NCBI RefSeq assembly: GCF_905220415.1
Contig: NC_059537.1
Coordinates: 7,075,622-7,139,621, forward strand
DNA length: 64,000 bases
Reading direction: 5' to 3'
Origin: Colias croceus
Taxonomy: Eukaryota > Arthropoda > Insecta > Lepidoptera > Pieridae
The notes beneath the pieces are model-generated. The model was not told the DNA's origin, ran no database searches, and saw only the letters and a program-made list of their open reading frames with translations. Numbering within the stretch: the stretch's first letter is position 1; the number at the start of each line of letters is the position of its first letter. Of this stretch, positions 37,165 to 49,100 are shown piece by piece. A program made the translations under genes and the position numbers.

Positions 37165-40100
37165 TTATGAAGTGGGAGGGGGTGTGGTTGGCGGTGGTGG
37201 GGGGTGGTCAGCTAGGGGGAGGGGTTTAGCCACGCCGATACGAACTATGCCTCGAGGAGCTCCCTTCAATGCTGCTACCGCTTGCTCTAGACTTGCGTTT
37301 TCTAAATTCTGTGGAAAATCGTTAAAATACATTATTTTATGATTTAACATTGAATACAATTACGAGTAAAACGAATATATTTCCCTAGCTTCTTCTATAT
37401 AACTTTATTATTTAAAAATAACAATAAAAATTTAAAAGAAAGACTTTACTAATAAAACAAAAAAAAACGGTACATCCGCATTAAAAATCAATAAATCTTT
37501 TGCATTAATACTACAAGGACAGACAATGTCTTACAAGTTATCAGATATCAGAAAAAAATATTTAAAAGTTTAATACAGTATAATTTTAACTAATTTGTCA
37601 CAGCTGTCACAAAAATTCTGCTGTTGCAAAATTTTATCTAAAATTATCATTTTCTGTTCGATAATATATTTTAAAGTTTAAATTTAATTCAAATTCAAAT
37701 TATATTTCTTTGCAAGAATGTAGTTACAAATTAAAGATGTTTTCATAACAGTATTATGTGGCTAATACATACATAACATATATGAAATGAAATATCACAT
37801 AGTGTAAAAATTATACGCTATTTCCGTTAGATTGTTTGATTAAATTAATTATTTTTCGTGTTTATCTTTATCTTATTTTAATCGAGTAACTTTATAAAAT
37901 CTATATTTAGAACAAGATAATTGCTTTTTAAATGTTTTATTTTAAATTATGCTAGATATATTTTTTGAAGTCAAAATTCTTTAGGCGCATTGAGAGTAAG
38001 GGGGTAGCCATCAAAAACCAGAACACGGTGTTCAACTAGCTAATAGTCAGCGACCTTTTATTTGATTGTATAATTTTGATCTGAATGAACATACATATTA
38101 GTTAAATTTTATTGCATGTTGCGTGTCATCGTTATAATAAAAAATATCTGCCATTTCTGTATCTCTGACTCGAAATTAATCGAGGATAAATGATTTTCAT
38201 ATTTCTGAGCACTTGAGGCTTTATTTAATAATAACTGATAGCTATTTATTGTGTATGGAAAAAATTTGTCGTTATATAATAAATGGTCAGGGTTACTTTT
38301 AACAATATTGATGAATTATCCATTTTGAGGAAATGCATAACTTTTCATAATGCGAGTTTTTTAAAATTTGTTTATGTGTGTGCTTTGCTACCAACTTCTT
38401 TATTTTATTGTTATTTTGGAAAATTTAAGTTCCACTTTGTCCTAGTGTGAAGTAGATGTCATTACAAATTTTTGATGGAATGGAGAAATTTTATCGCTCG
38501 ATCGTTACCCGTAACCCGTTACTCTATAATATGCCACTTCTTAAAAACAACCCAATAGCAATACCTTTACCACGGCCGAGGCCTAGGTTTAAAGTAAATG
38601 AGCATGCATATTGCATGGCAAATAAGCATGTTACATATTTTTGTCGTCAGTGAAATCGTGCAACAAGAAGCATTTCATTTTTTCTTTTCACCCATTACTA
38701 GTATTATTATCTTGTACTTTGAGTGAATTTTCAAAGGTACTCTTAATTTTATTTGTAACTAGGTTTCCGCCCGCGGCTTCGCCCGCGCAGTCACAGAAAA
38801 ACCCGTATAGTTCCCGTTCCCGTGGGATTTCCGGGATTGCGTCATTTTCCCGGGATAAAAAGTAGCCTATGTATGCCATGAAAATTGGTTCAGTAGTTTA
38901 GGCGTGATTGAGTAACAGACAGACAGACAGAGTTACTTTCGCAATTATAATATTAGTATGGATTAAGATTATAAGTGATAAGTAGTATTTATTTTTGTTA
39001 ATTTATAAAAGAACACTATCGAATTAGGTTAGAATCCTGAAATGGTAGCAAATTTCTATGCGCTGTAAATCCATACTAATATTATAATTGCGAAAGTAAC
39101 TCTGTCTGTCTGTCTGTTACTCAATCACGCCTAAATTACTCAACCAATTTTCATGAAATTTGGTATGGAGATATTTTAATACCCGAGAAAGGACATAGGC
39201 TACTTTTTATCCCGGGAATTTTTTTTTAAACCTATCACGGGCCTTGAGCGCGGGGACCGAATCCAGAAATTCCGTAACGAAAAACCTCACTCTCCCCATT
39301 CCGACGGGCGGAGGTGTGGCTTGAAGGCATAGCATGCAATAGCTTTACCGCGGCAGTCCCCGAGTGCCACACGTATTTTTTCACGTGATAACGTCTTTAA
39401 AATCGTTTTAGTCGGGTGACATGTTCAGAAACTTGTGTCACACCAAAACCTCACGAGCGCGATCGCAGGTACAACGAGAGAGAGACGGACCGATCTCCCG
39501 TCTCATCTCGAGCGCTGCCACTGCATTATGTTATCACGTAAACATCTCGATCGTAACCCTGCTTTACAAACAACCAATTGAGTATTTGAATAAAAAATTT
39601 TTTTGTGCTAAATAGAAAGATTATAATATATTAGTTTTATAACAAAACTATTTTTTTACATTTTTTTTTTGCAATAATTCAAAAGTTATTTCAAAATAAA
39701 AATTAGTCTTTGAATCCAGTACCGAAAACACACCGACAACTCTCGAAGCGTCACCCGGGCGCGTGTGACGTCATAATGTTAGTTTTCACACATTGCAGTT
39801 GATACAAAAACGTATACAACTATAACATTTTGACGTCACATCTATGGTGACCAGCCATGGCGCGTTTATAGTCACGTGATTTTAATTTAAATTTCATCAA
39901 TTTTTTATTGCTTATAATTAATTGAAAAACATTTTTTTTGGAGTTTTTTTGCATTAAATATCAATATTATTAATAATAAAGTTTTAAAATACATGAAAAA
40001 AATCAATAATTTTTTTTTTATTCAAATACTCAATTGTTTACATAACAAGTGGGTGACCTGTTCGTTAACAAAGAGCAGGCGGTCGCCGGGTATGAGCCGG

Positions 40101-43100
40101 CCGTCCTGCTGCGCGACGCCGCCGGGCACGAGCGAGCGGATCACCACCAGCGTGTGCGCCGGCCGCAGCGGGTCCTGGTAGTCCAGGATCGAGAAGCCCA
40201 GCCCACGCTCGCCCTTCACCAGCTCTGCAATGTTATTTTTAAACTATTACTGAGACACAGTTTTAAACTAGTTCGGGAGCTGAAGGATTCATTATTTTGA
40301 CCTGTGTAATTATGTCAATAAAGAATTTTATTATTTTTTATTATTATTTGCTATTGCATAGCTTCTATCGCGGGCCTTGAGCTCGGGGACCGAATCGAGA
40401 AATTCCGTAACGAAAAAACCTCACGCTCCCCACTCCGACGGGCTCGGAGATGTGGCTTGAAGGCATGCTATGCAATAGCTTCACCGCGGCAGTCTCCGAG
40501 TGCCACACGTCTTTTTTTATGATATAGGAAGGCAAACGCACTTTGGTGGTAAGCTGTGCCGCCTATAGACTATCGCAAACGAGGTTACAATAGTCTATGG
40601 AAGAGTATCTTATCCCTTTTCCTTTTCTAGAAGCCAATACTTGTATGCCTACTAGAAAAGGCAAAGGGACAGGATTATGAATCAAATATGAAATGCCATT
40701 GGTGGATCAGGGAAAGGTGTGATTTACTGACCTTTCAGGTTCGAGTTTTTGAGGTAGTTATAAGATCTCTTATTAAAACCCTACATATAGAAGCAGTTCG
40801 GAAATACGATTAGCAGTTTATTTCAAAGTATGTACAGTAGCACGCAGAAGAAAGTTGCGCATAGAGCGCACAATTATATGATATTTTATTAGATTGTTTC
40901 TTCCCCCTCTTAATTATTATAACGAATAAAAAATACTACTACAAAATTCGGCTAAATTACAAAGAAATATGCTATAAATCAGTCATTATTTATGTGTTAC
41001 CAATAATCTGCGGCTCGGAGGCCCACATAGCGAGGCCGGTGAGCGGCTCGAGGCTGCGGGAACGCACTTTCCCCGCAGCCCCCAGCGCTCCGCCCTCTTC
41101 ACCGCCACCTGCACCCGCACCAGCCAGACTTCCATCCGATTTCGCCTTTAGTATGCAAAAAAATAATTTATCATATGTATAGATTTGCAATAAATAAAAT
41201 GCACAATGGAATTATTACGAAATGAAAATATATCTTTTCATCAAGTTTATTATTTTCTCCTTTTACTTAAAACAATCTTCTAGCAGTAAATATTGAAATG
41301 ATTATTTTTGAGAGCAATACAAAATAATGATTTCATTACACAGTTTTAGAAACAAATGTCAAGTTTAACGGATGTTTGAAATAAAAATAGATATATTCAT
41401 TGCTCAAAAATACAGGAAATCATATCCAAGAACCAAATCAAAAGTCACTATAGACTTAATATGCTTACAACAGGAATTTAAAATAGGTATAATAATAACT
41501 AGCTTACCGCCCGCGGCTTCGCACGCTTTGTCTAAAACCTAATAAATTATATACTAAAACCTTCTTCTTGAATCGCTCTATCTATTAAAAAAAACCGCAT
41601 CAAAATCCGTAGCGTAGTTTTAAAGATTTAAGCATACAAAGGGACATAGGGACAGAGAAAGCGGCTTTGTTTTATACTACAGTGCCACAAACTTATCTGA
41701 CCCAGTGGCAAAAACTGGAACTACGTGCCGCCATTTTGAAATGTCACATTTTCACAGACTTTTCATACGAAATATTTTGTTTAAATAAAAAGAAAGCGAC
41801 ATCAGTGACACCATCACCGGGTCAGATAAGTTTGTGGCACTATATGTAGTGATGATCACCTTGACAAGTGTATGCGCAGGCGGTGCGAGGTCGAGCTGCG
41901 GCGCGGGGCGGGGCCGCGCGCACACCATGCACACCTCGCTCGATAGCTCCTTGAGGATCGACACTACTTCCAGGTGGTTCATGCCGAGTAGCCGGTGCCC
42001 GTTCACCTCTGCGAATATGTGTTGTTTTATTTACAGGGAGTAGGAATCTGACGCAACATCTCGTGGTTAAATAATACAGAAAATATCATGAATCAATTTT
42101 CTATGAAACTATTTAAATATAAGCAACAATTTTATGCCAAATGGTAATAAAAGACGATAAAAATAAACTTAGTTGAGAAAATATGATATCTTAGATAGAT
42201 AAATCCAAATTTTATTGATATTCATTTTAATCAGAATATCATTACAACCGTAACATACCTACTTACAGGTCAATTAGGGAAAGCTGGCATGTTCACAGTA
42301 CTCACACTTATGCAATTTCACTTACAGTATGTTCAAAAATAAATGCGACTCTAGTTTCATTTTAGACTTGAATTGTAAAATGGGTGCGTTGTAGATAAAT
42401 ATATGCAAATATAATTATGAAAGCTCTCATAATTTACCTGTAAAATTATAATTTAAAAGTAAATCAATTGATGAACTTAATTATTTATTCTAAAAATAAT
42501 CAATTGGATAAAAGTATTAATAATCATTCAATTATCAAATATTAATTAAATTTCACGGCCGGCCAGTCGAGTTGACTGGTCGAGGATCCTCCCTTTTTCG
42601 ATGGAGGAATTCCACCTTCCTTCCTCCACATTATATATTTTGTAGTAAGTACGTAATACCTACCAATACGCGCTAACAAATATAGGTATGTTACATGTTT
42701 ATTGTATAATTTTCACACTATTGGTTTTAAAGTCACGTCAGTCACTCACTCACTCACTCACAACAGACTACACACCACAGAACAGATAAAGGAGGTTTTC
42801 AAACCTCCATTATATGTTCTGTGCTACACACCCATTACACACCATTACTACACCTACACTCATCACAAGAGTCTTTTGTTAATTATTATTTTAACGTATA
42901 TCTTTTCCTCTTACTTTCTTACTCGATTTTCCTTGTCACAATATGTTTTTATAATGATTCTATTAACGGAATTCCTTTTTATTGGCGTATTGTTCTATTA
43001 TTATGTAATTATTGTATGAATAGCTGTAAGGAATCAGAAATAAATAAATAAATAAATAAATAAATAAACTCAAACTCAAACATTTATACTATTAGACTTC

Positions 43101-46100
43101 TTCTAGAAGCACTTTTGAATCGTCATAACAGTTTAACAGTTTTAACATTTACCACCAATTCAGAAAGCAGTATCTATAGAGAAGAAGAAGAATCTATTTA
43201 ATCATAATCGTAATCTTCTACTTCACTGAAACTTTCATCGCTCGAAGAACTCGATGTTTCACCGTCGGAATTTTTTAATGTTATTATAAATGAGTCAGTG
43301 TAATTATATACTTTTGGTTCTAATTGAATATATTTTTCCTCATGTTCTCGCGTCTTTCTCCAAACGTCACTAAACATATCCAGACTAATGGCATTTGCTT
43401 CCTTTCTAAATAATTCTTCCACAGTTTTCAAGTTAAAGTTCACATTTTGTGATGCTACTTTCCCTTTAATTATGCCCCATAGTAACTTTATTGGGTTGAG
43501 TTCTGGATGGTACGGTGGAAGGCGCAATACACTATGTCCATGATCTTTGAGGATTGAATCAAGTAAAAATTGTGTATAGTTTGGCTTATTTTTTTAATAA
43601 TGTGGATAACTTTGATTATTAATTAGTAATTTGATTTTTGAAAAAAAAATGCCGATTTTAGTCAAAATTTATATTTTCCTAACAAGATCCTTATCATCCC
43701 AATTTCCGCCTTGGTGAGAAAAATTGACATTTCTTATGAAAATGAACAAAAAATTAAATGATTTTATTAAATACTGTAAAATAGTATATAATTCTTCCAT
43801 TTACTGTATCACAAAATTCTTCATAGATTTTTAGATATTCGTACTACACCAATTACATCACCCTGTATTTATAAACAATTGCAAAATATGACACATACAT
43901 AGGCCGGGAGATACTGACACAAAATTTCGGGTCATTTGTAACAGAATGGCGGTTCTACAGAGGTCTTATTACGCAATGACAAAAAGAAAAATGATGGTCA
44001 GAACGCTGGTACCGGCGGACTAGTCGCGTGGGCGTAAGTCACACTCGTCGGATAAGTATGACCCCTCTAGACCGCCATCCTGTTACAAATGACCCGAAAT
44101 TTTGTGTCAGTATCTCCCGGCCTAACATGTGCAATGTGTAAATGTGTTGACGTTCCAGCTCTTCATAATATACTTATAAATAATATGAAGAATTCATCAT
44201 TTCTCTCTTCTTTTTTTTTTAATCTCTACAATTTTGTAACTTATTTTATCTATTATGTTTGTCCAAAAATTTGTTTGTTTTTATGTCCATTGTCCATTTC
44301 TGCATGTACATATAGACTTGTTATATTGCAAATCAATATCTGTCTGTGTTTACGCGTCTATGCGCGCGCGTGGGCGCATGTCTACGCGAGCGTGTGTCTG
44401 TGTTTTAGCGTCCGTATGAGAGCGCATGCGTGTACGCGCATGTCTGCGTGTGCGTGAGTATTTGTATACGTATGTCTGTATGTGCGGGTACCGAGCAGCT
44501 CGTCGCCGGGGCGGTGCACGTTGGCGCGGCCGACGGGCCCCTCGGGCAGCACGGAGCGCACGTAGTGGTGCGTGTGTATGTCTGTATGTGTGTATGTGCG
44601 GGTACCGAGCAGCTCGTCGCCGGGGCGGTGCACGTTGGCGCGGCCGACGGGCCCCTCGGGCAGCACGGAGCGCACGTAGTGGTGCGTGTGTATGTCTGTA
44701 TGTGTGTATGTGCGGGTACCGAGCAGCTCGTCGCCGGGGCGGTGCACGTTGGCGCGGCCGACGGGCCCCTCGGGCAGCACGGAGCGCACGTAGTGGTGCG
44801 TGTGTATGTCTGTATGTGTGTATGTGCGGGTACCGAGCAGCTCGTCGCCGGGGCGGTGCACGTTGGCGCGGCCGACGGGCCCCTCGGGCAGCACGGAGCG
44901 CACGTAGTGGTGCGTGTGTATGTCTGTATGTGTGTATGTGCGGGTACCGAGCAGCTCGTCGCCGGGGCGGTGCACGTTGGCGCGGCCGACGGGCCCCTCG
45001 GGCAGCACGGAGCGCACGTAGTGGTGCGTGTGTATGTCTGTATGTGTGTATGTGCGGGTACCGAGCAGCTCGTCGCCGGGGCGGTGCACGTTGGCGCGGC
45101 CGACGGGCCCCTCGGGCAGCACGGAGCGCACGTAGTGGTGCGTGTGTATGTCTGTATGTGTGTATGTGCGGGTACCGAGCAGCTCGTCGCCGGGGCGGTG
45201 CACGTTGGCGCGGCCGACGGGCCCCTCGGGCAGCACGGAGCGCACGTAGTGGTGCGTGTGTATGTCTGTATGTGTGTATGTGCGGGTACCGAGCAGCTCG
45301 TCGCCGGGGCGGTGCACGTTGGCGCGGCCGACGGGCCCCTCGGGCAGCACGGAGCGCACGTAGTGGTGCGTGTGTATGTCTGTATGTGTGTATGTGCGGG
45401 TACCGAGCAGCTCGTCGCCGGGGCGGTGCACGTTGGCGCGGCCGACGGGCCCCTCGGGCAGCACGGAGCGCACGTAGTGGTGCGTGTGTATGTCTGTATG
45501 TGTGTATGTGCGGGTACCGAGCAGCTCGTCGCCGGGGCGGTGCACGTTGGCGCGGCCGACGGGCCCCTCGGGCAGCACGGAGCGCACGTAGTGGTGCGTG
45601 TGTATGTCTGTATGTGTGTATGTGCGGGTACCGAGCAGCTCGTCGCCGGGGCGGTGCACGTTGGCGCGGCCGACGGGCCCCTCGGGCAGCACGGAGCGCA
45701 CGTAGTGGTGCGTGTGTATGTCTGTATGTGTGTATGTGCGGGTACCGAGCAGCTCGTCGCCGGGGCGGTGCACGTTGGCGCGGCCGACGGGCCCCTCGGG
45801 CAGCACGGAGCGCACGTAGTGGTGCGTGTGTATGTCTGTATGTGTGTATGTGCGGGTACCGAGCAGCTCGTCGCCGGGGCGGTGCACGTTGGCGCGGCCG
45901 ACGGGCCCCTCGGGCAGCACGGAGCGCACGTAGTGGTGCGTGTGTATGTCTGTATGTGTGTATGTGCGGGTACCGAGCAGCTCGTCGCCGGGGCGGTGCA
46001 CGTTGGCGCGGCCGACGGGCCCCTCGGGCAGCACGGAGCGCACGTAGTGGTGCGTGTGTATGTCTGTATGTGTGTATGTGCGGGTACCGAGCAGCTCGTC

Positions 46101-49100
46101 GCCGGGGCGGTGCACGTTGGCGCGGCCGACGGGCCCCTCGGGCAGCACGGAGCGCACGTAGTGGTGCGTGTGTATGTCTGTATGTGTGTATGTGCGGGTA
46201 CCGAGCAGCTCGTCGCCGGGGCGGTGCACGTTGGCGCGGCCGACGGGCCCCTCGGGCAGCACGGAACGCACGTAGTGGTGCGGCCGCACCTCCCGCCCCC
46301 CCTCCACGTCCACGGTGCCCTCCAGCGAGATGCCCAGCCCGCCGCCGCCGCGGACCACCACGCCCACCACTATCTCCACGTCCTCGCCTGCGAAACAGAA
46401 CGTGCGTAAGTTTTTATCGAGATTATTCGGGACGAAAGGAGGTATCTGCTATTTCCTATCCAGAGGAAATCACATACTAATGCATCATCATACATTGTAA
46501 AAAATGAAATTAATTAACTAATAAATAAGCTTAAAAAATAATTAATTAATTAATTAATAAGCTTAAAAATTAAGCCAATTATTACGTCAATATTTATCAG
46601 AATTTAACCAAATAAAAATCATGATATTTTACTAATTCAATTAAAATTGTATTACATTAATATTCTTACCTAAAATAGCTTGCCATTTTCTTTTAATAGC
46701 ATCTTTTTGCTCTTGAGTACGAGGCATCTCAAAAGCTGGTTGTGGACGATGAATTGTAGATGCCGAACTGCGACCACTTTCACTCAATTCATCCGCATTA
46801 TTCTCAACCCTAAAAAAAATTTGTAGTTCCCTTAAAAAGTTTATCTTTTGAGAGCCTTCTAAAAAGAAACGATATGAACTTCGGTGTAAGCTTGCAATAC
46901 TTCGATCACAATTTAAATGATTTTAACTAAACTACACACTGTACTTTTGTTGTTTCATCCATCACTACATCTCATATCATAAAGAACACAAAACTCACGT
47001 GTTCAAATGCGTCATCTGTATATGATGGTCGCTGGAGTCGGAATTATCAGCTCTATGCATATGCAGGAAGGGGTTGTTCTGTGCGACCGGCGCGCTGGCC
47101 GCACTCTCGCCCGCCGCTATCGCCTGCTGCAGCTGCTCGAACTTCGGCCCGCGCAGGTATCTGGAATAATCCGGAATGTTTTAGAACTTTTGTCTGTTAC
47201 GAGTGGTGTAATTGAGTTCCATTTATAGTGGAAAAAATAAATAAAAGTGCATTACATGGCGACTGTTGATCTGCGCGTGAATGGAGGTAATAAGTCGTGT
47301 TGTTAACTAACCGTTTTCTATATATGTACGAGTGAGAGAGAACTAACTACTTCCATTTTTTATATTCCGAAGAAAATTTTAGTGCAATAAATACATAAAT
47401 AAACTATAATCGACAATCTTTAGTCTGAATTACTTAATAGATATTTCGAATATACTTTTCCGTCACTTCTCACAGAAAGTTCTTCCTTAGAAAAAAAATC
47501 CAATAACCATACAAACAACAAACCGCTCCAGGGTGACGATATTCCCGCTTTGCTTCAACGCATCCACGGCCCTCTGGTTGGACTTGCCGCTTAGCACCGA
47601 CTTCTCAAATATTCCAAAAAGGTCGTCCTTAAAAAAAACCAAAAGCCATCACAACAAACCTCTCCAGCTCCAATGTGACAATATTCCCGCTCTGTTTCAA
47701 CGCATCCACGGCCCGTTGGTTGGACTTGCCCGCGAGCGACACTCCGTCCACAGCCACCATGCAATCCTTACCCGCACCTTGCCACTTAGCACTGACTTCA
47801 CGAATATTTCAGAAAGTTCTTCTTGCCCACATAGCCACTAAAGCCCCACGAAACAAAAGCCAATAGCCATCGTAACCCACTATAGACCTAAGAAATAAGA
47901 ATCCAGAACAAACCTCTCCAGCTCCAGCGTGACAATATTCCCGCTTTGTTTCAACGCATCCACGGCCCGTTGGTTGGACTTGCCCGCGAGCGACACTCCG
48001 TCCACCGCCACGATGCGGTCATTGACCCGCACCTTGCCACTGAGCGCCGCCGCACTGCCTGGTGTCACCGACTTCACGAATATTCCAGAAAGTTCTTCCT
48101 TCTCGCACACATAACCTGCAAGTTTACAAATACTATCAAATAATTGGATGTTAGTGCACAAATAAATAAATGATATTTATTTGTCTGCTACATTCTATCA
48201 GTAAGTATAAGGGGCCATCCATAAAGTACGTCACACGTAAAGAGGGGGGGAGGGGGTCAACAAAGTGTGACATGGTGTGACAAGGGGTGGGAGGGGTCCT
48301 AAGTTTCGTGACATCACATTTCAAAATCTACAGGTACTAATCGCGTAATTTGAAATATAAATTAAACTAAAAAATATGTCCAACTCTATCTTTAGGGCAA
48401 TACGTTTTAAATTGTTTTGTTGACAATTTATATTTATTCATTAGTTATTTTTTTGTTATATTATGTTTCAAATATTTGATATTTAGTCCATTGAAATGTT
48501 ACATTTTTTAGGCCAAATCTTAAGTTTTTTAGAGGACGCAATTTTATTTTTTGGATGTGTAAAACCTAGCTACTGACGTAATTAAAAAATGTTGTAAATA
48601 AAAATTGTTCCTCGAAAAACAATCTAAAAAAATTGTCTGATATAATTTCTTCCTAAAATGATAAAAAAAAATTATCGAAAAATATAAATATCTCTAATTT
48701 CTGAACATTTTCGCTTATAATTTTTTTATTTATAGTTCTACGATAAAAAATTACTGGACTAAAGTTGTAGAGAATTTAATTTGCAACAAATAATGCTTAC
48801 AATGTTTTTTTTATCAGATAAATAGTTTATGAGATATATCATAAAAACCATATCAACCGCTATTTTCAAGATGGCGGCCGCGGTTCAAGGGTGGCGATCC
48901 CACAAACTTAGCGATAGCTTCACACTGACCCCCCCTACACATCAAAAAAATAAAATTGCGTCCTCTAAAAAATGCGAACCCAAATGTAACTTTTCCTTGG
49001 ATTAGTCCATGTTGATTTCATAAAAAAAGTACTTAATTTAAATGGAAATCCAACTATTTTGAAACTGCTGTTTTAATTTAATAATTTTTCGATGTTAAAT

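Noticed and set aside
44487..46280. CRISPR-like regular array
   Set aside because: Repeats and spacers are both identical from unit to unit, the host is an animal, and the repeat is plainly a duplicated exon end.
44382..46480. Open frames of more than 650 codons on both strands
   Set aside because: They arise because the 114-bp period is a multiple of three and the GC-rich unit lacks stops. The minus-strand frame is the Patj PDZ3 frame extended into the array; the two plus-strand frames have no independent support.
47533..48143. Plus-strand frames with repeated 'TIFPLCFNAS' pattern
   Set aside because: Antisense shadows of the Patj PDZ2 exon and its two decayed copies.
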